From NCBI GenBank assembly GCA_008360975.2, contig CM039196.1:6366263-6430262 (forward strand): a stretch of DNA of 64,000 nucleotides. Reading direction: 5' to 3'. A program made the translations under genes and the position numbers. Numbering within the stretch: the stretch's first letter is position 1; each line of letters begins with the position of its first letter. The DNA comes from Lichenostomus cassidix (lineage: Eukaryota > Chordata > Aves > Passeriformes > Meliphagidae). Positions 24,661-37,149 of the stretch are shown one piece after another. The notes beneath the pieces were generated by a model. The model made no database searches. It was given only the letters and a program-made list of their open reading frames with translations, and was not told the DNA's origin.

Positions 24661-27600
24661 TGGTCAAGCTGTAGCTGTGTGACAGCAAACACTGTACATT
24701 GGTGGGACAGTCACTTCAGAGAGAGCTTTTCTGTGAGAGCAAAGGCATTTTTGCCCTCTGATGCTGCTTTCCCTCCACCTGCTTAGCACACTCTGGGATC
24801 AAACTTCCTTCCATCCCTCTGTAGTTGGTCCTGTTGTTCCACAAAGAATAAACAGCCATCTCTGAAACACTGAGCATGAGCCTTGGCCATGAAGTGGTGG
24901 TGGTGGGTCTCTTAAAAGAGCAGGACTAAGAGACTTCAGCTCCACTTCCAAAGCTTCTGCAACCCTGAACATGACCATTTCCTGCTGCCTCTTTAGCTTT
25001 GGAGCAGCAAATTGGTGTGGCATGTAGGCAAAGCTTGGGCAAATGATGGAGAAGTATTTTTTCCTGCAGTATCACTAGACAGGTAGATAGGCAAGCCGGT
25101 AGATAGAAGGATAAGGATGCAACTAAAAGTATTTCCTCTGTTTCAAGCTGCAGCAATCAGCCAGTCCCTTCCCATTGATGCATATCAGATAGGTGCATAA
25201 AACCATACAGTTATTTTGTCCTGAAAGGCCCATGAATCCTTGAATATTCTGTCCTGTTTTCAGCAGCAGTACAGCCGCACCAGGGCTAACAAAAATCAAG
25301 TGCTCGTGTAAACAAGGCCTATTTTCTCAGTTTGCTTGTAGGGTTTTTTTCATGGCATTGTAGTAAAAACACCTGAGCCCTGTCTATTTTCAGATCCACG
25401 GCTGTTGGAAAATGAGTGTGTTTTGTAGTGTACCAGAGACTGCAGAGAGCTGGCTCCTTGGTCTCTAACAAATACCGCTGGAGAACATTAAGCAGCAATT
25501 CACTGTTTCATTGGCAGGAAATAGGATGTTTTTGAAGTGTGACAATGTGTCTGTTTAAATTTTGATGAGACACAGGTTCACGAAAGGTAATAAGGGTTTG
25601 TTAACCATCCTGGAGTGCTTGCTGTAGAGGGTGTCTGTTTTCAGTGTCAGCTGATGGGGAAGGACATTTGTTGGCCAGCATGTGACTCGCTGCTCATTCA
25701 CTGAATCTGGCCTTCATGTGTTAAGTAGAGGGACAGAAAAGTGTCACTGGCCACTGAGCATTTTTCACGGCTGGCCAATACCTTGAAATCAAGCTATTCC
25801 AGCCTGCTGGAGGTGTGCACTGGAAAGAGTCCTTAATTAAAACTCACTTGGAATTAGAGCCTAATATGGGCCAGATAGCTCAAGAGCACTGCAGGGAGTG
25901 GAGGCTTCTGGTGTTTTACATGTTAATTTGTTAGAGATTCTGTAGGGCAAGCCCTGTCCTTTCCTAGGTGCCAGGACCGATGCTTTTATGATCTGGCATG
26001 GGCTTTCTGTGTATTAATTTCCACTTCCCTTTGTAGGGCCACTATCCTGGTGTTTGAATGGCCCCTTCAGAGCAGATCTGTGCTTCAAGGGCACTGTGGG
26101 GTTGTCTGAGTCTTGCTGGGTTATCCAATGTGCTTATTTTCACAAGGCAGACGTGAGTTAATAAGGCAGCTCCATTTCAAAGCTTAGGTGGCTTTATCCT
26201 CTTCTTGTCTTCTGCTGGGAACTGTTAGCAGCATTTACCTTCTTCTTTCTCAGATGTCTGAGATGTACTTTGGACTGTTCCACATTTTTTGTTTGTGTAA
26301 AGTACAGTAAAAACTGCAAACAGGAAGGATGTATGTGATTGCCTGCTGGTTATGAAAGCTCCTGTAAGCGCCAGCTTGGAACAAAGGAAGCACTGAAAAA
26401 GGCAACTGTAAAGAAGCAAAGGATTAATTTTAATGCAGTTTAGAAATTCCAGCAACTTTTTTCTGAGTGTAGAATAAACATTTTAGTGAATCGAGTGAAA
26501 CAATCTGGAGGAAACAGGGATTTGTGTTCTTCTTGATGGACTTGATCCAATTTTTAGTGGAAATTATCCTTCAAAGCTTCACTGAGGCCCAGATTCGAAA
26601 AAAGCAGCCCTTCCTCTCGAGCCTGTTCAGATGAATCATTGTTCATTATTTGTGTTATACATTAATGTGTGGTTGCCTCCATCGAGATAGATGTTCTGCC
26701 ATATGCAAGCACATATTAGAGACAGTCTTTGCCAAGAGCCTTCTCAATAGCTGAGGGGGGAAGCAGTAGGGAGAGGAGGAGGAGGAAGGCGGGTTGGATG
26801 ACGAACCAAGCGCCAACAGGGAATGTGATTTCCAGAAAAAACCTCCACTGACAGTCTGCCAATGTAAAACCAAGGTTGCCTCCCCACACATCTTCCTCTA
26901 ATAGCCATCATCATCCATGGACTCCCAAGACATTTGCTTGCACCTACCTCCTCCTTGTATGCATTTCCTTCGCTGGGAAATCACACTGTCTCTGAGCATG
27001 ATTTATTAAGGCTCAAATTGAAATGTCATAAATAATGGGAAGTGACTTGGTGGAGCTGTGCTCCTGTCCAGAGCAGCAGCATAAAGGTCACAGCACATGC
27101 AGAAGAGTGTCACCTTCACAGCTCAGCTTCTGAGCCATTTTTCCTGGACCTAGCAGCAGCCTTAGGAGGAGAACTAATAAAAACATCATGGCAGAATGGA
27201 TATACAGCAGCCTGAATGCACCACGTCTTTGTTTGATTCTGCATCAAATACAGTCTATGATTTTTATCTCCATCACCTCAAAGCAAAAATAAATAAATAA
27301 AATACAGATTTTCCCACCTGTTATGCATTACTATACTTATCCTGTGCAATTGAATCAAAAAGAGATGAAAAGAGGGTTAATTACCATATGTCAGTGTTTC
27401 AGATTCCACAGATTCTGGGGATTATGACACTATTCAAAAATTGCCAAAGATTCAGAGATAAATATTTTGCTTCTCATCAACGAGAAAGTTCACTGCCTGG
27501 AAATATCCCATCCCTCTATCACACAAGATCCTGTATTGGAGCAGTGGCTGGGATCAGGGAAAAAACCCTTTGAGTGCAGAGTCATTCCTGTAGGTACATT

Positions 27601-28170
27601 CCATTCCATAGATTCAGTTGGTCAAACACATCACTGGATGCTTTGCAGCTGAAGGATAAGACAGCAGAGCTTTTGGCCCCTCTCTTCAGAAGTAAGAACC
27701 ATTTATCAGGAAGCCATTCCTGGTTCCTCATGTGCCCGAGGGGAGGTCTGCACTCAGCCAAGCGTGAAGGGATGTTGGAGCACTAGAGCCAGTTTATCTC
27801 TCACTAAAACATCCGATCTTGATTTTCAAGTGTTACAAGGTATTATGGTGTTAGTGATGGACTGCCACATTCAGACCTTCTCAGTCTGGCAAGAGCATAC
27901 ATCTGCCACATCATCTACACTTCACTTCTTTTTGCTCATATTAATACTTTAATTTATTCCTTAATATCTGTAGATACTTGTAATTAACAGCATAGTTTTT
28001 CCTCTCCATTTTTGCTAATTATAATTAGATGTCACAGTGACTGTACATTATTGTTCTTATAACTTCAGGGAGACAAAAAACACTGAAATAATAGGTTACA
28101 GAAATGAAAGCTTCATGCCAGCTTCAGGAAACACAGAAATGGTGATTGATATGAAACTCCCTCACTCACC
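24661..28170. other. Intronic stretch, simple repeats only
   Basis: Unique-looking DNA with a short (AAAT)n at 27285-27303. A few homopolymer-free stretches (for example 26.5-26.7 kb) could be conserved, but no motif supports a specific call. Confidence 0.45.
27285..27303. repeat. (AAAT)n microsatellite
   Basis: Short run of AAAT units, about 19 bp. Confidence 0.85.
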
Positions 28171-28262
28171 AAGAGGGAAAGCGAGGCACAGCTGAGTTAG
28201 GTCAGTTGCTCAAGTCCCAAAGATTGGTTCAGAGCAGTGATCTAACCTCAGGATCTCTCAGA
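28171..28262 (+). mobile_element. MIR-like (CORE-SINE) fossil
   Basis: Words occur in MIR order: GGGAAAGCGAGGCACAG, then GTTAGGTCAGTTGCTCAAG, a GCAGTGATCTAACCTCAGG-like segment, and CTCTCAG. This tracks the MIR stretch covering GAGGCACAGAGAG, TTGCCCAAGG and the GAACCCAGG box. Divergence is high, as expected for an element of amniote age. Confidence 0.6.
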
Positions 28263-28599
28263 CAAACTTGGAAAGTGATAGGTACTCTGGGCCCTTTCAG
28301 GGGTTTTCAAATCTTTTTACCTTTCTTTCTTCTGAAGAAAGGTGTAAAATAGGGTTGCTTTCATGAGATATGCATAAAGAAGGCAGCTGTTACCAAGCTC
28401 TGAATAGACCTGATTAATCAGATGTATCCACAGCGGGATGTTGTGTGTCTTGTGTGTAATTTGGAGTTGGATGTTTTTACCTCTAGCACACCTTAAAAAC
28501 CTCTCTGGATAATTCTCAGTAAGTCTTCCATCGATCATATGGAATTTTTCAGCTGAAATCTGCTTTCCATTTACTTTTCACCTTCAAATTGCGGTTCCC

Positions 28600-28800
28600 C
28601 AAGGTCCTTTATAGAGAACTATAAATTGTAGATAGACGTTTTTGATTCTTTTTATTCAAGCTTAATATCTTGCTCAGTTAGTGAACCCTTAGGAATTGCC
28701 GTGTGGCCCCTTATAACCGGGGTGGTAATAAAGTGGCGGATTTGCAGAAACCCTATAAAAATGTGTGCAACGGTAAATTGTATTTAGGCTACTACTGGGG
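28600..28800. promoter_or_regulatory. Possible conserved noncoding element
   Basis: Contains TTATAACCGGGGTGG (with an AACCGG Grainyhead-like core), GGTAATAAAG (HOX/CDX-like) and AAGTGGCGGATTTG. CpGs are retained in a stretch that is otherwise AT-rich, which suggests constraint. Function is not shown. Confidence 0.27.
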
Positions 28801-31800
28801 AGAGAGGCATGAATGTACAATTATGAGAAGGATGTCCCTGAAGAGAGATTTCAGTCCGTTGCCATAGTCTAAATCCTCTATCTTGTGGTGCACAAGGTAA
28901 TTCAGGCATAGAGCAGAGGATTTTTTTTTTTTCCTAAAGAGATTATATTACCCATCTCCTCTGTTGATGGATTTTATTGCACAGGTTCACTGAGAGTTTT
29001 ATTATTGCATTACTTAATGTGTTTTTGAGGTTCCTGAAACATTTAAAATATAATAATGAGTTCAGCTGTATGCCTGCACTTGGCTCCTCTCAATCTGTGA
29101 CCAAGGCAGAGCTGTGACCCTGGTGAGCAGCCATCCCAACAGCTCTCCAGGAAGTCAGTGGCTGTGGTGGATCCCAGAGTGCTGATTCCCTGGAGAACGC
29201 CTTGAATGTTAAACAGACTTGTCAGATATCGAATAAATAACAGATTCCAGTCCTTTGCCTGCTTCCAAAATAGGGCAAGGGTGAGTTATGACAAAGATGG
29301 AGCGATGGCTACGGGATGTGCCTGTGATTGACAGGCTGCTTCTGCCACCCAAGTTTCTGGTGCCACATCTCCTTCTCAAAGCCAGCTGCTCAGATAACAA
29401 AGTGTCATTAAGAGCCATGACACTTGTCATACCATTTTAAAGAAGTGTTGTGGTGTTATTAAAAAAAAAAAGCATTCCCATGTGGAAATCATGGCATAAC
29501 ATCCTTCTTAATAGGGTGATAATGTGGACCAGTCTTAGTTCTCTTCAAATAGATGGGAACTTCTTCCTAATTAGAAAGAATGTTTATATTGTGTTGATAG
29601 GTCTGATTTTTGAGACTTAATCCAGACCCTTTAAAAAAAAAGTGATTCTTCATTACAGGGGTTTTTTTTCTGTATAGAAAACATAGGATTTTTCCTGCCT
29701 AACTACATTTTTTTCCTGTTATTCTCAGAAGAGTGGGAATAGTAGGTCTGTTGGAATAGTTCAGCATTCGTACATTGTTTGCTAACCCAATCTAAAAGCA
29801 GCTTGGGAATATAGATCTTTATTACAGTGAATTCCCATGCTGCTAATGTCAAAAATTATACAATATTTTGGTAAAAGAGCAACTTCCACTACAAGCAGCA
29901 GGAAGGTTCCAAATTTGTGGTTGAATTATAAGACAAAAATGAACAAAAAATCCATGACCGAACCATCTCAGGTGCTCTTTTGCAAGGTTTTTCTTGGGCT
30001 TTGCCAGGCTGTGGACTGCCAGGCAGATCCTGCAGAGTGCTGCCATGGCTGAGACATGTATCTGAGCAATCATGTTGGATTTCTTCTTTGGCTTTTCTTT
30101 TCCCAAATGGGGACATGGCTACCTCTAGCAGCACAAAGTTCTTTCAACAGAAAGGGTCTTCTGCACCCTGTAGGGCTAAATGAATCCAATTTTCAGCCAT
30201 TTTTTCCATTAGTGGGAGCCTGAAATAGTTAAGTAGAATGCACATGAGTGCAGACTTTTTACAGCTTGATAAAATCTCAGAAGAGTTTGCCTGAAAGTTT
30301 GTATTGAAGTTTACTGAGCAATGCTTAACATGAGTAAGGCAGTAATACTGGATAGGGTCTCCAGTTTAAATATTTTTCACTCTTTTCCAGTGAATGACCT
30401 GGATCTAGGGTTTAAGTTCTGGCATCTAAGTGTGGGGATGAACTGAGACCATTTAGCTCACAATGACGATGATCTAGCATTTGGATTTTAGAGGAACTGT
30501 CTGTAAATTCTGTAAAGTTGCTTTATTTTCAGTATATGGAAAACAAATCTACTTTATTCCCTTTACTCTTATCATCAAATACACTTTCTTTTTGTGTTAC
30601 CTGTGCCTTGCCATGTTTCTGATGCTGGTGAACAGCAAGTATCAAAATTTCCTTCAGGATTACATTCAGTACAACCAGAACAACCCAGTTGCAACTCTGG
30701 GCTCTTGTGTCTAGTAGTTTCTATGCTATAAGCCACATCCAGGAATGAAAAAAATCCTGGATAGCCAGCTGGGGACAAGGGAAATGTTCTACTGTCGCTT
30801 GGCTGAGGACAGTTAATCTGGCAGCCTTCATTAGTTGATGCTTAGCATTCAATATAAACTCCTCTGTGTGCTTGAATGTTTCACCAGTCCACAATATAGT
30901 TTAAACTTTATGCTTCTAATTTTACTCAATGGAAACCAGATGAAATGAACATAGGAATAGTCAAAAGAAAACACTGTTTGAAATATAGGCCTGTGAGCAA
31001 GGAAAAACCCTGAATTCTTTCTAAACCCAGATGAGTCACCAACCCTCTGTAAGAGATGCCTCAATCACTTGAGTACTCTCCATCTTTTATTAAGCTCAGC
31101 AGGAAAAGAGCTTAAGCCATGATAAAACTGACCCTGCAGCTGCATCGTTTTCTCAGGCAAATGAGCCTGGGATGGAGGACGCCGTGATTTCAGAGATCAC
31201 GATGGTGGAGGTTGGCCACGTTTCACCCAGCAGATTAGTCACTGCTCTGGTGGCTTTGCCTGGTGCATTCCCCTCTGCTTACCCACTGGCCACAACTGCC
31301 TTGGCTGCGTCTGTGTCGAGTTTCCTCTTTGCGGTGGATGTGTAGGAGGCTGGATTTTGGTTCTCATGAAAGCGAGAGAGCGAGCGGTAGCCAAGCATGG
31401 GATGTGCAGGTGCTGCTGAGGCGCTCAGTCATAACTCAGTGCCCCAGCTCAGACCTGAAACTGCCCCAGCTATTTAGGGTTTAACTGCAGCCACTGTGGC
31501 CCCAGTGGGACTGAGGTGTCTCGTGTCTTGGGGACACCGACACGCTTCCACAGAGACCAATCTGTGATTCTGAGTCTTATTTGCATTACTAGTAGAGACA
31601 GATCATTTTTAAACATTGATCTTTAAGAAGTCAAAGTAAGATATCAGCACAGTTTAAACATATTGGTAAGTAATAAACAGAGATAAACCTCTTAGAGGAA
31701 AGAAATCTGGGAACAGACATGCTTTAGATCTTCTCCTCTTTGGTGAAGGATATGTCATTTCTAAGTTGTATCTCTTCAATCAGGCTTTATCTTGTAGATC

Positions 31801-34800
31801 AGACCCAAACCTGAAAAATAAATGCTTTGGGTAATAACTAAAAAATACACAAGCAGAGATGTCTGGAGGAATGCGGGGAGACAGAGTATCTGTGGTTTGG
31901 TACCATGGAAGTTCCCTTTATACCTAGAGTAAATGCCTTTTCTGTGGCAAATGATAGGCCAGCTTTAAGTTCCCTATTTACTTTTTGAATATTAGTACAT
32001 TTTAATTATGTGCAAAGCCATTTCCAGCACTGTTTCAACTCAAGCTCTCTGTTTCCAGGACTGTCTGGGAAAAACATGAGGGATCCACTGTTTGAATGTG
32101 TAAGTTATACACAGTCATTAGGCTTGTCTTCTCCCTTGCAGGTTTGGTTTCAGGATGTCTGGTAAAGTAGAAACCAAATTGGTCATGCTGGTAGTACTGG
32201 TGACTCACATCGAGACATTTTCCTATTTAAAACCAAAGCAAAGTGGTGCAGTTGCTGGGTCTGCAGCTCGAACTCAATAAATGTTTTGGGCCGGCAACAA
32301 TGGACAAAACCTGCCCTGGTTTGCCCCATAATGTTCTTTGTGAGGAGCTCCAGAGCACAAACCAGCTACAAATTGGTCCAGCTGAGATACTGCTATGAAA
32401 ATCTGCAGGGCACTTCTCTAGTCAGAACTTCTCCTCTGTGCATGAGCTGCTCTGTGATCTAACAGGTTTCACCTGCAACTTTGGGGTGACCTGAAATGAA
32501 AGACAGCACTTCCCACCATGGCAGGAGCAGACAGGAGTGCAAGGGAAGAACAGGCAGGGGAAGCGACAGCTTTGTTGGATGTAAAACAAACAGAAAAAAG
32601 AAGGCACTTGGCAGGAGGGAAGACTAAAACAAAATAGTTTGTGAAGGATTCGTGCTCACTGATACTGAGAGTGAGTGGTGAAGGCCAGACACTCATTTCA
32701 GGAGGAAGCTGGTCGGGATCTCAGTAACCTCAGAGAGGGAGGAAACTCGGCATCAGGGCAGGATTGACACCTGAGCTCTGCTCTGTTGCTCCCCAGTGCA
32801 GAGTTGGAAATTATTATGGAGGTATATTTATTTTTTCCTTCTTATTTACGGGTCACCACAATGTTGCATGATGAAGAGGTGCAAGCTCAAGTCACAGGAG
32901 CAGCAAATGGATTTTGAATTCTTCTGGTTCTTAACAGGCCAAGTGTTTTCTTAGCAGTCACACAGTACCATTCTGCTAGGCATGCTGGAGTCAGGCTCAG
33001 GCTGGGACCAGAAACTTCCAAAATGTTCCACACCAGTGCTGAATTCTCCATGTGTCTACCAAGAGCTGAAACAGCCGTATGTGGATGGGCTTTGCAAGTG
33101 TGGGCTGTCCAAAAGACACAGTGAGTACAGTGTCAGCTTTAGAAAAGCAAAATTAGTAATTTTACATCAGCTGTCTATCCCCACTCACTGTTCCCAGCAG
33201 ATTTGGAGTGCAGCTGAGAATCCATCCTCACAATTTTGCCAGGAAGGCAAATCTCTGGAAGATATTTCCTGCAGCAAAAATCTGCGTCCCAAGAAGAAGA
33301 AGATTGTTTGCTCAGGGAAGTGCAGTCAGGGAGCAAAGTACGGAAAAGAACAGCTGGGAAGAGCAATATTGTGCCTTGTTGCACCCAGAGGAGCTGAGAG
33401 GGGCTGGCTGAGGCAATGGAAAGGCTGTGTGCCTTGGTGCAGCCGTGTGGGAGCTGAGTGTGGTTAGCTGAGAGCCTGCAGCAGTCACGAGCACACAGAG
33501 CAGTGGCAGTACTTGAGAGAAGCACGCTGAGGTTAAATGCACTGCATCTTTCTTTATCACCCATCTAAGATATGGAATTGATGAAACCACTGTGTTTATT
33601 TGCTTTGCCTTGGACTTTTCATCTCTTGTTTACCATGTTTCCTCTAAACATCAACAGATTATCTTTCAAAGACCAGGATGGCACTCATCAGCAACAGTTT
33701 ATAAAGGAAGAGAAAGAAGCTGCTGGCATTCTTTCCTGTCACTTGATTGTAAAACTAAGACTTTGTATTCTTAATAACAATTTTTTTTAATTTTAATTAA
33801 TTTTTAATTTTGCTTTTAGAGTAGAAGTGGAATCCCATTTCTTTTCTGGTCAGGGGCGTGATGAGTTGAGTGAAATCTTAGCAGATGTGAAGGAGAAAGT
33901 ATATTGACTGAAGGGTTTGTTGCTTGTAAGGGTTTGTAGTTCCTGGAAACTTAAAATTTCCTGATTTTGGTAGCAGACGCTTTTGGGGATTTGACTGCAT
34001 CGCTCATGAGTGTTCAGTATTCTGCTTTAACTGATAGGCTGGAGCTTTACTCCTAAAGGCTTAGTACTGGGAAACCTAATCAAGTGTTGCCTTCCAATTC
34101 CAGTGTCATTATTAGAAAATTCTGATAAATACCTCTGTGACTGCCAAAACCCTCTGGGTTTAGTGGTACCGACACTAGCAAGAGAAATACCTCCCAGGCT
34201 CTTGAGTCACAAGCAGCAATGTGGTGTTAGATATAAAACAAAGCCAAACACTGGTATAGGAAACTCCTGCAAATCATTCAGACCAGGAAATTTGGGGTTC
34301 TGAAGAAGAGTGTAATTTCAAAACGATGCTGTGGGAGAGAATCACTATGCATATGTGAACTTTTGGCTCCACTGAGATCTTAAACCCTGCCATGATTATG
34401 AGAGGTTTTTCCTTGTTTGGTAATATTTTTAGCTGAAGGTTCCTGCCTAAGTTCAGAGACTTAAGCATATGTTAAATCTGTCTACTTGCCAAAACAGATT
34501 TCTGGGAAGTGAGATTAATTAAGAAATTACCTCAAATTCCCAACTCAGGCATCTCTTCTTGCAGCATGTTCCATGCTGCTGAGGTATGGTGTTTGTGTGA
34601 GATCAACACAGGTAGAGCCCACAAACTCTGATGAGGATTTTGGCTTGTCTTTTTCCAATAGTCTGTTCTGGAAGAGGTGGCATGTTGAGAATTTTGATGC
34701 AGAATAATTTTTAGAAGCATGGGAACATGGATTAAGGAAGTTTTTGATTTGAAGAGTGATTCTTAGTGACTCACCTGAGGGGCTTCTCTTTATTAAACTA

Positions 34801-35840
34801 ACAAGGAAAGAAAACATTGAGCAGTTCAGACTTTGAAGGCCTCGTCAAATTCCTGCTTCTGCTATGGTGAATTTGATTAGGGAAGGGAAGGAGTTTCACA
34901 TGATCCCAAAAGCTTTTGTGTTACACTTGTTTCTTGTTAGTCCACTAAACAGCCTTGTTCTCCTCACACTTGATCTATGCCTGACCTACATGTCAGCAAA
35001 CAGCAATTCCTTTTGTAATCTTAAAAAAAAAACCCCTCAGCTGAGTTTTAATAAAGGTGCTTCCAACTTGCAAAGCATTCGCGTATCTAAAGCCAGTTAC
35101 TTGAAAAGATGGTTTAGATCTTCTTAGAAGCCATGCCAGACATACTGGGATCATTTAAAAGGTGACATTTTGGACTGCATAGAGTCCTGATAAATTTTTT
35201 GTGACTGACAAAGTTTACCTGGAGCCCAATATCTGATTGTCAGCACAAAGGTACATTTGGACCTTTTTCAGAATGATGTGCAGACATCAGCATTTTGTGA
35301 CACCAGATGAACCATCTCAGTTCCTGTGTTACGGACAGGTTGGTGTTGTGAGTGCTGTGTCCTTAGCAGAACAGCCATTTCAGTGTTCAGTTTTATTGTA
35401 AACGGGGTGAATGATGCTGGAAGACACCGTTGGCCAGTGAAAATATGTTGACAAGGTCACATGTAGCCTATAAAACTCCTGTTCCTTTTAGATCCAGCTG
35501 ACAGGCATCCTTTAGACTTGAATATTGCTGTGTAACCTTCCCAAGGACCTCCGGAGCTGAAATATTTGACAAGGAAACTGAAGCTCAACACCAAGGTCTT
35601 CCCTGCTCATGAATTTTTCATGTCTTTGTTTGAAAAATGCTAGGCAGTAAAACCCTCTCGTTATCTCTGCTGTAACGCACAGTAATTAACATTCACACTA
35701 GAAAAAAAAAACAAAACAAAACAAAAAGAACTGTCTTGTTTCTGTTGAAGCTTAATTGCTGTGTTGATTTTATCTTTTGGGTTTGTGTGTCAGTGAAGCC
35801 CCCACTTGTGCTCTCTTCTTTCTCTTCTTCCTTCATCGGT
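28801..35840. other. Intronic stretch, no supported feature
   Basis: Includes an AT-rich low-complexity patch at 33780-33825 and overlapping frames of up to 161 codons near 33.0-33.5 kb on both strands. None has recognisable protein content. Confidence 0.45.
33780..33825. repeat. AT-rich low-complexity patch
   Basis: Alternating T runs and TTAATT words, about 45 bp. Confidence 0.85.
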
Positions 35841-35846
35841 TCTATT

Positions 35847-35935
35847 ACAGATCCCAATATCAGTCTCATGGAAGTCAACAAAACGTATGCCATTGGCTAT
35901 GATCAGATCAGGATTCAGCCTTGGATCCTGCATCT
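35847..35935. mobile_element. Probable ancient amniote interspersed repeat, family uncertain
   Basis: The phrases CAGATCCCAAT, CTCATGGAAGTCAACAAAA, CCATTGGC and GATCAGATCAGGATTCAGCC recall a widespread reptile/bird repeat built from CCCATTGAAGTCAATGG and GGATCAGGCC words. I cannot name the family with confidence. It happens to sit between a good acceptor and a CAGGTAG donor. Confidence 0.45.
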
Positions 35936-36949
35936 TCCCATGAAACAGGATGGGTTAACTATCCCTGCAGGTAGTTGGTGTTATCAGTGCCCTCCTTTGC
36001 ATTTAGGTGCTGATAAACTGTTTTGTCATAATGGGTTTCATATAAGCAATGGTGCCTTACCCCAGGCAGCCAAGACAAAAACAGTCCTGTTTCAGTAGCG
36101 ATGGCTCCATCCTGCTGTGCTCCTCCAAACTGATCCCCTGCATCACAGTTCTGTTAAAAACTTCATGTTTGATGTTGCATTCAGACAAAATCTTGTGTCA
36201 GAGAATGGTAGGATGGATTGATGTATGCTGGGGTGGATCCAGATATGCCTAGATCTCACACTGGTATCCAAATAAAATATGGCCAGCCTGAAAATATATC
36301 CTGGGAAATTGTCTAAATGCCTGTAAAATACAGAAGAGTATTATTCCCTGTCCTTTAAGGGAATAATCTTTATCCAGTGAGAGCCTTGGCACATTCCAGG
36401 TGTCACTTTTCTCTGGAAAGGAGACCTGATGTTTCCCAGGGCCTTCTCTGATCCATACTCATTAATAAACAGGACCAGGGAGAAGGCACAAGTTCTGTAT
36501 TCCTCAGGCTTTCTACAGTAGCTGAAATGACCTTTCACTTATCCTGACCTTCCTCATAGCCTGTGACAGTGACTTTGAGACGCCCAGCTTACCCCTGATG
36601 GACTGAGGTGCTGTACAGATCCACTCATGCTGACCTCCAGTACCCATTTTATGCACTGTGGGAAAAAGTGTGCTTGCAAAATGTTAATGGAAAGATAACT
36701 GTATAGCCTGACCTGGGTATTTTGGGGGGTAACAAACAATATATTGTGCATAAATGACAAATTATGTGTATAAAGTAGCACAGTGACTTTAACACACTCA
36801 CTGGTAGTGAGCTCCTACAGCAGGAGTATAGGAACAAGTTAATCACTATTCAGCTCTCTGGCAAATTTTCCTAACCCCTAATTACTAGCTGCTTTATCAA
36901 TGAATGTCTGAGAAATCCTTTTTTCTTTTTCTTAACCAGAAAATCCTGA

Positions 36950-37110
36950 ATCTAGTCTTATTGCTGCTGAAAGGGAAGCGAGTATGCTGATTTACCTACA
37001 TGCCAGTTGTTCCATCCATGCGATGTAGTAAAACAATTGTGGTTTGGAAAATTTGCAGTTCATTTGCATTGAGAGGGGGAAAAAATCTTTATTCAAAGAT
37101 AATTATTGCT
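36950..37110. promoter_or_regulatory. Putative neural-type enhancer: SOX, RUNX and octamer motifs
   Basis: A perfect octamer ATTTGCAT lies at 37062-37069. About 25 bp upstream is AACAATTGT, a SOX-like core, overlapped by TGTGGTTT (RUNX core) at 37038-37045. SOX plus POU pairs are a known architecture of neural enhancers. Surrounding DNA is not simple sequence until 37079. Activity is inference. Confidence 0.35.
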
Positions 37111-37149
37111 TAAGAACTTGCAACAAAAATACCAATGGATTTTTCTTTT

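Noticed and set aside
32982..33467. 161-codon + strand frame, with a GTGAGT donor-like word near 33120 and an acceptor-like CAG upstream
   Set aside because: No family resemblance, a 129-codon frame on the opposite strand over the same DNA, and no sign of FBRSL1-like composition. Most likely chance.
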